Source: Lamellibrachia satsuma
Taxonomy: Eukaryota; Annelida; Polychaeta; Sabellida; Siboglinidae
Reading direction: 5' to 3'
DNA length: 64,000 bases
NCBI GenBank assembly: GCA_033239005.1
Contig: BSQZ01000006.1
Span: forward strand, 13,581,162 to 13,645,161
Shown here piece after piece: positions 28,901 to 42,500 of the stretch. The translations under genes and the position numbers were made by a program. The notes beneath the pieces are model-generated. The model had not been told where the DNA came from. It ran no database searches and saw only the letters and a program-made list of their open reading frames with translations. Each line of letters starts with the position of its first letter. Positions within the stretch are counted from its first letter, which is position 1.

Positions 28901-30427
28901 TAGTCGACACATCGGTTGCCAACGATGACATGCCAGGGGCTCTTGCATGTCGAGCACTGGTTAGCTCTGCGTCCATAACACGTCCCACAGCTACGATGAC
29001 ACTCTGCAATCATGGCAATGTCACACTGTCCTCACTCCGGAACATTAAACTTTTGCATGCCTACCCGCTTACAATGTGGAAGGGTTGAAAATTAGGGAAA
29101 AAAAATAATGAGAATGAATTCCTGTGCATATAAAACATGTCTTTTTTATAACTGCAAGTTTGTTCAATTATCAATCAGGAAAGTTAGCCATCATAACTTG
29201 GTGTTATCACCCAGCAGCCACTTTCCAGTGTGGCTGTGACTCCAACGTTTGTAAGTTGGCTTAATCTTCGTACATCTTTCAACACAAGTTCATTCTCCAT
29301 GAATTGTTAGGCACAGCAGGTTGGTATTACACTTACCTTTACAGGTAGTTATTTCTTCATAGTGTCCAGGTGAACATTGACTGACACACTTTCCACCCTC
29401 CAGGATGGCTCCAGCCTTGCAGGTGGCACAGTGCAGCTTGGTCTCACCATTACAGGAAGCACAACTGTGATGGCAGGCTGCGGGAAGACAAGGTCAGAAT
29501 CACCACAGATCTAGATATCATGATCAGTGGCACAAATACAATGAACAGAAAATTTATATCAACTTTTAATTCAGCTAAACGCTACCAGAAATGGTTGCAC
29601 TGAAGTTAGCTCATAAATGTACATTATTAAACAGTTCAATATGATCAAACATTTGTACAAAAGCATGAGTGTTATATTGCTCATTAAACCCAGGTACAAT
29701 GACATCATTTTACATTTACGCTAAACACACAAGCAGATTCTATCATGAAAATTAAATTTTTTTCTAACATGTTGCAGAACAGTTAAATATACCGTATTCG
29801 ACCTACTAAGTATACAGTACATTTGAAAAAATTATGCCATGAAAAAATTTCAAGGAATCTGTTCTTATATGCGTACAAAAAAAAATTTTTCTCTAAACAA
29901 TATGGTAACTGTTTAACACTAGTGGTGTCATTTGTTGCCATGTGTAGAACAACTGAAAAGTGGTGCCAACTGTTTAACACCAGATGGTGACATTTTTCAT
30001 TTGTTCCACACTAGTCAAATTAAAAAAATTATGGATCCTGCTGATTGAAAAAGCAGTTGTATGCTAATTACATCATGTATGCTTAATAGGTCAAATACGG
30101 TATGTTGTGTGTACATGCAAGTATTATAAGGTGTGTTGTGCAGGTGCTACCTTGACACTTATGTTCATCACGAGTGAAGAATCCTGGACCACACTTTTTC
30201 ACACACTTGCCACTCTGAAGCATGCTATCTTTATTCTTGCAAGCAGTGCAGATTTCAGGGTAGGAGGGGTTACACATGGCACACTGCACCCCGCAGCTCA
30301 CTGGCAACACCACAGTCAGAAATGGAAAATCACTATGTCCACTGTAGAAAAACTAGTAGAAAAAACATGTATTTTCTGCAATGCCAATGTCTGTATTAAT
30401 TATTTGTAAATTAGCAGAACATTATTG

Positions 30428-30511
<84 letters not shown>

Positions 30512-33500
30512 CATTGCTTATATATATATATATATATATAAGCAATAATATATATATATATATATGCTTATGCATAAACACATGAGTGTACCATGAGGTC
30601 AATACCATAGTATTTACAACACATAAGAAGGCTACCCTGAAAGTGATTATAATATGTCCCATTTACAAGGCGATTGAATTAGCGGGACTAATGTTCTATA
30701 CATTACAGCTATGGAAACAATTTAGGACTGTCCCAAGGTGATCATTATGGCAAGGTGGCTGTATTACTGAGGTGACCGTTACGGAGAGGTTCGACTGTAC
30801 AATATATTCTTCTACTGCGCCAAAATCCTCGGAAATCCAAGCTCAAATGCAAAGGGTTAAGAAGTCTCAAATCAGTGTACAATTTTAAAGTTATCAACGT
30901 ATGGATGAATACACTGATGAGGTAAGGAGGATAAGCAAGGTTAAAAAGATAGGTCAGCGAAATGGTATCATATAATTTGTGCAAGTTTCACATACCTAGC
31001 TTGCACTGTCCACAACACTCGCCGGGAGTGGTGACCCTTGCCATCCCAGGGGGACACTCCTCACAAGGGTGTGTGTAGCACTTCACCTCACTGTTATTAC
31101 AGGCACAGCGCTCACACAAACTCATCTGCCACGTCTCACCATGCTACAACATTCATGTATGCTATGATACAGCGTCACTCTTCCATTCCTTCCTCTCCTC
31201 CCTCTCCCATTATCCCTTTCTCAACTCGCATAGAAACACTGATTGAGCCCATCGCAAATCAGGTTCATGATGTTCAAATCGGGAAAAAACAAGTAAATAA
31301 GTGACAAATTACTTTCTGCATAATATGAATATTAAGATGTCAAAATCATGCTATGATGAATTATCAGCAATCTTTAATACGACGTAGAAGTAGATCTTGA
31401 TCAGAGCATTTTCACCTTCACGATCATAGCTATTAACTAATATAATAACATTAATGACTGATGGAACGAGCTGTACTGCATACCTTATGTGTAGCACCTT
31501 TATATGTGCACTTGGCAAAGGACACACATCTCCGACAACATTCTCCTGGGTTCATATATTCCTCTTCATCCTACAAGTCAAAGTTTCACTATTCAAAGAA
31601 TATGAACAAATTGCAATAAAACCCTTATCACAAGGGTAAATCTTTGCTGCTTTAAAGACCACAGTGTCAACAGCCCTCCCATGTCACGATGTATTTATCA
31701 GCCTCACATTACTGCTAATTATGTATACTCATGTACAGAACTCTTTCAACAGACCTTCCGTGTATTGATTGGCCACCATTACTGCATATATATATAAACA
31801 TAACACCCCAGGGGTATGTCCGGTAGATAACACTGTTCACTGGTCATCACCCCATCAGAGAGTGATAGTGTCTAAGTATTATAGAAGTCCAGCAAATCAT
31901 AGGGTTGTGATAGACCCTTTCTGGAAATTAGCCACTTTAGATAGATAGCATCATACTCTTTGTCATTACCGAGCTGGCTATGTTAGAAACTCACACAAAG
32001 CCCCAGATAACATACCACATAATTATAGCAACAGCGTGACCTGGTTTGGTTACACTTTTATCATTTCAAGGTGCTGAAATGCAGCAAAGTGTTGCATTGC
32101 GTAGTTGTTATGTGAAAACATTGTTCCCTCAAACTGAGAGGGACTAGAATTTACATTTCACTCCTCCAAGATGTGCCTTTTCATGTGTGTTTGTTGCAAT
32201 AGAGAATGTTTTCTGGACAGATACATGTAGGTCACTCATCCTACATCAACACAGAGAAGACAAACTTCTACTGTACCAGCAATAGTCCTGTTGTCCTCCA
32301 GAAAATATTACTTACACAAATGTTACATATTTTTATCTGTTATTCAATATATTAAAACACATAAAACAAAAAAAAAATACTATAATTATTCTAACTGTAT
32401 TAAACATAATTACCTCTCAAGAAACTTAGTGTACAATCTGTATATTTCAATATACAGATTGAACACTAATTTTCTTGAGAGGTAATTATGTTTAATATTA
32501 ATAACCAAGAAACCGGATCATCTATCCATTCAAGTTTTATAATTGTGTTTCTACATTTTCAACTATACATATGCAAATGAGCTGTACATACTAGGCATGA
32601 CATTATATTTTTACACAAACCAACGGTTTAAACATATCACCTGGCAACTGTTAGCACATGGGTTCAATTATGATCATAACCAAAGTATTAATTAATTAAT
32701 CAATTACAACAAATGAATTTATTTAAATGTTCTGAGGAGCTGTAATCATAATTGTGCAGTGTACTATAATCAGTGTAACTGACCCATGTAATTTAACAAG
32801 ATCAAATAAATATAAACTGTATATTAAACTGCTCAGCACATGTCCTACCCACTGGAGCCCAGACATAAATTCTAACAGAAATTCTAGTAGACGTACAATA
32901 AATTTATATTTATAACATAATGTAATCATAATGATAATAACATTTGTGCAATCATAATTAATGTTTTAGGCACTATGATTCTGTAATGGAACCCAATCCT
33001 TCCCAAATGTGGGTAAGTGTTTAGCAACCCAGAAAGAACAAGCCACTGCAGTACTTACCTCACTACACTTGATTTTCTCACACTGGGCAAAGCTGCAACT
33101 TCTCTGGCCATTGCGACAGACACAGAACTCACAGCTGGAGACATTCCACATGTCGCCCTCGTAGTAGTGGGCAATGCCTTCCTTGCACACAGCTAGAAGG
33201 GTAAACAAGAAAGATATAATAATAATGTTTGGTCTTAAATAGCCCCGGTATCTGCCTAGACAAGACATTCATGGCGTCTACCCCATTATCAGAGCTAGTT
33301 TTAGGCAGCAGCTAGTGCAACGCCCGTATGGGATATTGTAGATCAAGACCATTGGATCTGTGAGTCCATGACAGGTTTTTTCATTTCCATGTGTGGAATC
33401 CTTTACTTTCCTTGGCATAGACACCAGATAGAAGGAACCATCAGCTTTTTAGTGTCTCTTCCAAAAGACACAGGCAAAGTGACGTACGCAAAATTGTGGA

Positions 33501-36500
33501 AGTTTAGGGCGCTCAAACTCCAACCCTCTCGACTGACAGTAAGACGCTCTAACTGCTACTGTGGCCCCGTGACACTGACTTTCCTACTTTCAAACTGGTT
33601 AAGCGAGATGACGGAAATCATTCCTGGGACCTTCCCAAGTGTGAGAAAGCAAGTTACTATGTTAGCAAGTGGTGTTGCTCACATTGATACATTGAAACAG
33701 GTGATCCTTTAGAAAACATTATGTAATTTTGTTATGGATTTAAGAGATTTTCTATATTAAGTTGAACAATATCGTTACATCATTGCCTTTTACCAAACAG
33801 TGAGGAGCCCATTAAAACCATAGAATGGTAGGCCTATCTCAAAATCTACACCATGACTCATGCAAACTAAGCAGCCCTGGCAGTATCATTCCACTGCATA
33901 GAAATGTATATACCCTTACCCCATTTACTTTTTTATTACATTCTGCCGTATCATGCTCCATATTGACGTCACTATGACATTAAACCTGTGGAGTTGATCG
34001 TTTCCGAATGCTGAAGCAAATTAATGTTCACGCTACACCATGCAGCTAATGGTGTGAAGTAAAACTATCAGGATGGGAGACAGGATCAGGCAATGATATC
34101 CTCACAGATAACACAAGGTGCTGTCTGTTAATACGTGAAAACACACAAAGTGTACTTTGGTTCCTGTCCTGATAGGTTCATCTGTAAGCTGATACCGGAC
34201 AGTATAACCACTTGTCAGATTATGGCCTGTCTCTTACTATTAGTCTCAATCACAGAAATGCCTATGCTTTAGGAGGATGAGCACTAACTATTTGATGCAT
34301 ATGAAACATGCAACTGAATGTTTAATATCATGGGATTGGTTATTAAACAGTAATTGAAGTATCTGATTAGTGTATCAAATGTCAATGTAATATTGTAGTG
34401 TTTTGCATTCCTTTCAAGAATATTGTTGCCTTGAAATCACAGCTTGAATTGATGTGTGCAGCTTCAAAATGGAATTCAATGCTACAATGACGGTTTTTCA
34501 AACTAGTAATATGAACCTTGTGGAAATGTGCGGAGAGTCATGGTATGTCATTATGACACACCACGCCATTTTTTCCCTGCCACAAAAAGCTTAACACTGG
34601 CAGACATAACACACCAAATAATGTTTATATGTGAGTGAACACGGCAGCCGGGAGTATTCGTTTACACATGTACATGTGTATGTGTTTACACATTTACATT
34701 CTTGCCACTGGACAATATGTGGAGCATACACAAGCCCATGTGACGAATGCTTAAACATGAAGAAAGCACTACACAATGCACATACATGGCATGTTTTCTA
34801 CATGTACACAACAGACAAGAGCCCTTGGGGGGGTGTCCTTACATGCACACCTGTACACGATGTGTTGTTCATTTCTGCTACACATCCTGTTGTAAGGTTT
34901 GGTCAGCCTAAAATTGTAAGAACAGAGATAGTGGTCATTGCAGACATATTTAATCAATGATTTAACGCTAGCATAAAGAAAGCCCAGGTTGATACAACTT
35001 ATGTAAGGCAAACTAGTTTCTGGCCAGTTTGCAGCTTTGCTTATTGTTTAGTATACACAGTAGGGAGGGGTAGAGTCGCCCCGACTGTAATAATAACTGG
35101 ACTGTCAAACGGGAGAAATGTTTACCCGATTTAGAATGCAGGCCATGAGAAACTAGTTTAGTTGGCAACTGACCGTCCCCAAGGACACAAGAAGGTCTCC
35201 AGTCCTGGGGAGGTTCAGAAGGTGACCCGATACCTTGCATACGACGGTCATTTCCAGCATGTACGGGGATGACGGTTGTATATGGACATCGGCCAATAAC
35301 GGCTTTCTCGATTTCCTAAAATGGTTAACCGCGCCTCCACTGAGGCGGGGTTCTTCAGAAAGCTCTGGTATAAATAGGCCAGAAATAGACTCATAAAGCA
35401 ACGGGTGCGCGCGATCTAAATTACCACGCAGCTCGTTCAATTTGGACTCAAAATTATCGGCAAGGATGGGCCACACCGGCCCATACCTACCTTACCATTA
35501 GAAAACTAAATTTATTGAAGACTTTTAAATGTTAAATGGGAGACACAAGAACAGTGGTAGAGAGACCAGTCTATGTTGTACGATCTACACTTCTGCGTTA
35601 ATAAAATCTTGCGAACCTGGAAGATGCGTTCACGGCTTATTATACCGATCTGATCGTCTGCGGTATTATCAGTAAGCAGCTAGACGATCTGGCGAGCGAC
35701 AAAGACAATTACTACACAACTGTGAGTATTCTCAACGAATGCACGCGCCCTTAAGAGAAGCGAGAATCTTACACTGGCGAGACGCACCAGCGATTTTTTT
35801 TAACGCACAAGACTGTTAAAACGTACACTGGCGAGACGCACCAGCGATTTTTTTTAACGCACAAGACTGTTAAAACGTACACTGGCGAGACGCACCAGCG
35901 ATTTTTTTTAACGCACAAGACTGTTAAAACGTACACTGGCGAGACGCACGACCGACTTTTTTTTAACGCACAATGCTTTTAAACGTACACTGGCGAGAGG
36001 CACCAGCGATTTTTTTTTAACGTTCAAGACTATTAAAACGTACACTGACTAGTGTCCAGAGACTTTCCAATGAACCATTGACGTTGTGTGCACTGTCACG
36101 ATGCTGACGAACCACCACCGAATTACAGAATGTAAAGTACGTCGTTTCAACGCACCGTATGGCACACCACCTACGATTTTTTTTACTTATAACTTCGTTC
36201 AGACGTACATTGGCGCTGAGCCAACGTGAAACTGACAGTGATGTCACCGAATATTGACTGACTCCATGATTGACTTTACTACGTAAAACGTGTATTTGCT
36301 ACGTGACGATCAAAACACACACACACGATGGATCCAGCACAATTTCAAAACTATACGATCGGACTTGCTCAGCAGGAAACGGAACGTCGTGCTATCCAAA
36401 CCACCCGTGAACAAATACGTGATTTAATCAGACAAACACAGACTTGTGATGGTTCCTCTACATCGGCAGTACGTAATTGGATCCGTGAAGTGACTTTAGC

Positions 36501-39500
36501 TTTTAATCAAGTCGGTGCAGCCAGCATCATCGAAATAGCGTCTAAAACTGTCTCTGGTCGCTCCGATTTGAGTTGGAACGTTTCATCGAAAGAACAATAG
36601 CGGCAAATCAAATCGGCCGAGCCGCCATTCCATGGCCAGACTTGCGTGATCATTTGGCTAGCAACTTTCTTAACATCGACGAAACCGCAGCATTACGTGA
36701 CGAACTTGACAAGGTGCGTCAGAGCGCGTACGAACCCACGCAACAGTTTGTCCGACGCTTCCGAGACATTAGTGACATTTGCTACCCAAGCGGCTTACGA
36801 AATCCCGACCAAGAATCCGTTCTGATCCGTACATTTGCCCGAGGGTTAACATCTGATAGCCTCGCACGACAGCTGATCGAACAGGCAGCGCCTACTTCGC
36901 TTGACGAAGCGATTACAGCTACAATACGGTTCTGTGAACGTAACGACGCGTATAGCCGCCTGGGGCGAAAACGATCGCCGATGGAAATAGGAGCCGCCAA
37001 CGTCTCCAACTCCAAGACAACGGAGCCCCTGGTTGCGATGGTCGACTCACTGGCTTCCACGGTTCAAAAGCTGGCAACGAAGCTGGCGAAGATCGAGGCC
37101 AGACACGACCCACGCCCCGCCGACAACCACCCGTCGCTACATGCCGACGCCTGGCAGTGAGAACGACAGACGCGTGCCTCATGACGCCGCCCGCCGGACG
37201 ATATCGTGTTTCCATTGTGGGAAACTTGGATATTATGCTCGTGTTTGTCGACTGCGCAACATACATTCTCAGCCGTCCGGAAACGGGGTTGCGCCTCAGG
37301 TGTCACAAGCGAGGTAAGCGGTCGACCCACGGTCAGTTTGTTTGTATCTAGCGTCAGACTGACCGTTCTAGTCGACACAGGAGCCAGCGTGTCACTTTTG
37401 AGGCGTAATGTATTCGACCAAATCATTCAGAAAACTCATCGTGTGCATGTCTTGGAAAAGTCTGGTCCATTGCAGGGTTTGGGAGGCATGTCTCTTAAAG
37501 TTTGTGGTAAAACTCAGATATCAGTCGCTGGTATTCACTCCCCTCTAGAAGTTGTCGTCTGCGACACACTGCCGCATGACATGATTTTGGGAGATACTTC
37601 CCTGCGAAATGGCAGAAGTATCATTGATTTGGCTAAAAATGAATTAACATGGTATTCTCAGAAATGGCCGTTAAGACAGCATTCCAAAAGTGGCTACGCA
37701 AGCATAGGTCCTATTGCACCAGAAGCGGGAAATTCCAAAATTAACCATTTAATACGTCAAAACGCGGACTGTTTCTCAGCACGGGGTGAGCGAAACGGCG
37801 CTTGTAACACAAATGCTTTACGCATCAAAACACATGGCCCACCCATATGCCAGAAAGCGTATCGCATGCCTTTAACCAAACGTGCAGTTGTTGACCAGAT
37901 GCTTCGAGAAATGCTACACGATGAGATTATTCGCCCTAGCAATTCTGCATATAGCAGCCCGATTTTACTTGTTCGAAGAAAGATGGTGATTCACGTTTAT
38001 GTGTTGATTATCGCAAGTTGAATGCTGTCACCGAACAAGACGCATACCCCTTGCCGATAATACAAGACATATTCGATTTAGTTGGAGGTAGTTCCATCTA
38101 CTCCACACTCGATTTAAAGTCCTCCTATTGGCAGATGCCTGTAGCGGAGGCCGATATACACAAAACTGCTTTCAGGTGCCACGCCTGCCATTTTGAATTT
38201 ACCAAAGTGCCATTCGGCCTCAAATCGGCTCCAAATTTCTTCCAGAAAGAAATGAATACAATCTTGGCTGATTTAATCGGGAAGTGTGTTTTTGTGTATA
38301 TCGATGACATTTTAGTGTTCAGCAAAAATGAGACGGATCATATCCGTCATTTACAACTCGTTTTTGACAGACTAAGAAATGCGGGGCTCAAACTAAAACC
38401 AACTAAATGTGCGTTTGGTTTGCCGGAGGTTAAATTATTAGGTTATGTTCTTAATGCAGACGGTATTAAAACAGACCCAGACAAAGTAGCAGTAATTGCT
38501 AATCTCTTACCGCCCACTACGGTTAAGGAAACACGGTCCTTTTAGGAATGTGTAATTACTATCGAAATTCCTTACCAAATTATGCGACAGTGGCAGAACC
38601 TTTAATCGCCCTGACGCGGGGAATGTCAGATTTACCTGGGATGACCACAAACAAACCGCCTTCGACGAACTAAAACGACTGTTGACGTCATCGCATGTGA
38701 TGGCAGCGCCTGATTTAAACAGACCGTACAAATTATATACCGATGCTTGCGACTATGCAATCGGTGGGATATTGGTTCAGGAATCAGTTGACGGCATCGA
38801 GAAAGTTATACAGTATGTGAGTCACACGTTGTCACCCACACAACGTAAGTGGGCGACAATAGAGAAAGAAGCATTTGCGGTCGTTTTTTCAATCCTGAAG
38901 TTACGTCCATACTTGTATGGCGCTCAGTTTAGCGTCTACACAGATCACAAACCCTTACTAAGTCTGTTCACAAAAGCTTTTAACAACACCAAAATACAAA
39001 GGTGGGGTGTGTTACTGGCCGAGTATGGAACAACCATTTCTTATCGCACTGGCCGTAATAACATCAGAGCCGATATGTTGTCACGAATAAGACAAAATGG
39101 CCACAGTGACATTGCCGTGTTTGATATTGATGACGTGGACGATCGAGACACGATAACAACTGATGACGACATTTCTGATCTCCTGCCCTTAATCCACGAC
39201 GGACTAGACCTCCATGCAGTCGCTTTAGCACAACACAAAGAGTTCCCCGAGTTATGGTTAGCTGCGGATACCAATGATGACTATGAGATTGTTAGCGGTG
39301 TATTGTACAGTGTGAGACCTCCTTACATACACGCCCCGTCGTATCACCGATTGATTCTCCCAACTGCCTACCGCCAGACAGTTATAGACCGGGCCCACAA
39401 AGAATGTGGCCACCAGGGTCATTGGAAGACTGTACGACGTCTTACGGAAGCATATGTATGGCCAGGAATGCGTAAACACGTTCAACAACGGTTACGTCAA

Positions 39501-42500
39501 TGTGCCCTATGCTTGACACACAATCGCCATCCTCAGCGTCACCCCATAGGACAAATGCCTTTTGGTTCATACCCCATGGAGTTCGTCGCCGCCGACCTCA
39601 TTGGCCCGTTTACCGAGTCTCATAATGGCAACAAATACATTCTCACCATAATCGATTTCTGTACCGGTTGGGCCGAGGCCATACCGATTCCCACCAAATC
39701 TAACCAAGCAGTTTGGGACGCGTTTTCAAACGGGTTTATCTGCCGTCATGGCGTTTGCCGTGTTCTTTTGACAGACCATGGAGCTGAGTTTACAGCTTTA
39801 GCTTTCGAACGCTACCTAAGCCAGATAGGTATTGAACATCGCATGTCCACTCCGGCACATCCTCAATCTAATGGTAAAATCGAAAGATTCAACAGGACTC
39901 TTAAACAGATGATCCAGAAGGCTGTAAACAATCAACCCTCCCGATGGGAAGAGGTGTTAAATGATGTTCTATTGGCATATCGTGCGTCCGTTTCGACGAC
40001 AACTGGTTACACGCCGCATTTTTTAATGACAGGCAGACATTTACGAATGCCTATGCAGAAGGCATTACGCGCTTCCAATGAAAACGAATTTGGGAATCGG
40101 TTGGACACGCTAGCTACATCGTTAAAGATAGCTCGTTCTATGACAGAAGACAGTCGTAAACATAACAGAGACAGATTAGCTCAGAAAGCTAAGGCACACG
40201 ATATTTCGCCCGGAGATTCAGTAATGATTAAATCCGAAGAACGTTTAACATTAACTGCCAGGTGGAATCCTAGATGGACCGTCACACGAGTCCGAGGCCC
40301 TGTTATTTATGTCCACAATCAGCAGACGGGAAAGTCAAAAGTTCTCAATGCGGAGAAAGTCAGAATAGTAGACCCGAATCAAAACTGGGACACCTGCAAT
40401 CCTCGACCCGTACGTAAACAAGCCCGGCCGGCCCAACCACGCTGTACGAGGTCAGATACACCCCATGACGCTGATCCCGTTGATCCCAACGGGTCGTCTA
40501 ATTACCATCTGGGACAAAGTGGCCACACTACACAACGCGGTACAGCACCAGGCACCCCCCATCTGGATGACCCAGATAGTCGCGACCAGCCGTCTCGTTA
40601 TCGTCTGGGCCACAACGAGGACAGGAGCCATCCTCTGAGACAATCACGTGTGACAACACACACAACGCCACGTAAACATGGGACCCGCATGCTAAGGAAG
40701 TTGTCCCGACGCGGACAGCTGGCGGCAGACCAGTCTGATGATGGACTCGAGGCGGACCTTGAAATTAAACACCTCAGAAAACGGAAGAGCGAGGCGCCCA
40801 CAGAGTTCTTGCAGAAACGCGCTAGGCAAGAATGCATTGCTTTAGTCATGGCCTTTACACAATAATCACACACACGTATACATATATTCAGAAACAAACC
40901 TTATACTGCTCCACTGGTTGAACACACATAAGTTTGCTCTAAAATCAGACATGAGTAGAAAAACAAATACTTATACTAATGACTGAACCGATTAGGGCGC
41001 ATACCTGTCATTCAGTAACAAGACACCGACACACGCGTCAACCTACCCTGTGACACTATACCACCACCCCGATGCTCCGACTGAACGTTCGCGACGTAAC
41101 ACGCAGACTTACGCGGGTGAATAGTGACGGTCTTATTGTACTCGGTGGATCGGACACAAAGCGATTTGTAGCAAATTGGCAAGCTATGGGCGAAGTAAAG
41201 AACATAAAATTAGATAAATTGTCCGATGATTTAGTGGGTAACACCATTATATGGGGTAGCTACCCAGGCCATGTATCCTGGACTGTTGCAATAATTTTTA
41301 TATTATGTCTCGTTGCCGTGGTTGTCTACGTGGTAATACTGTTGTACAAGAAACAGAAAATTACGGCGCCTACCTTGTGTATGAAACGGTCAATTCGTTC
41401 ATAAATTAGCGTGGAAAGTCCCGCTACAGTTTCGCATGTGACACAAACAGGCGACGCCACTGCAACCGTCAGTCTACCTGACGCGTGGCGATCAGCCCCA
41501 GTTGATGAGAACTGAACAGGTTGAGCACGTGCTCAAATTCGCTAATTGTAAGCATTTATTTTTCTTAAAAGACGAAGTGCTGTGCTTTGGCACACTCATT
41601 GCGCATTTTTCTCTCAAAAATAGGTGGCCACAGTAGTAATTATATACATTTTTCTTATGTAGTTTGTTCAGCATCCTTTTTACGGTTGCTAAGTGTGGCG
41701 AGGTCGCATAACAGACCTATTCATGTTTTATCTTTACGCCCAGGCCAACGCCTGATGGAACAGCATCTTTACGATGACTGAGTGAAGCGTACGTTATCTG
41801 TATTATGTAGAGAGTTGGAATTGCATTTAAATACACTTTTGATTGTTGTAAGTACCGATGGTTTCTGCGGTACCGACTATATCCACGGATAGTTTAGAAA
41901 TTGCGGACACAATTGCACAACTGATAGGATGCAAAGGTCACTCTACAACGATACGGTAGACCAAATCGAAATGACCAGTGTTCAACTGTATTGACAGCTG
42001 ACCCTCCCTTATCAGTATTTCGTGTTTGTGTTAAAAACAAACTATCCGGACGTTTGTTTTTAACAAAAATGGGTTGGGAGGAATGTAAGGTTTGGTCAGC
42101 CTAAAATTGTAAGAACAGAGATAGTGGTCATTGCAGACATATTTAATCAATGATTTAACGCTAGCATAAAGAAAGCCCAGGTTGATACAACTTATGTAAG
42201 GCAAACTAGTTTCTGGCCAGTTTGCAGCTTTGCTTATTGTTTAGTATACACAGTAGGGAGGGGTAGAGTCGCCCCGACTGTAATAATAACTGGACTGTCA
42301 AACGGGAGAAATGTTTACCCGATTTAGAATGCAGGCCATGAGAAACTAGTTTAGTTGGCAACTGACCGTCCCCAAGGACACAAGAAGGTCTCCAGTCCTG
42401 GGGAGGTTCAGAAGGTGACCCGATACCTTGCATACGACGGTCATTTCCAGCATGTACGGGGATGACGGTTGTATATGGACATCGGCCAATAACGGCTTTC

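Noticed and set aside
35013..35476. Minus-strand frames of 75 and 107 codons inside the LTR (repeated at 42206-42669)
   Set aside because: They occur only because both LTRs are the same sequence; antisense to the element and without recognisable domain.
36782..37426. Minus-strand frames opposite gag
   Set aside because: Antisense shadows of gag; no domain.
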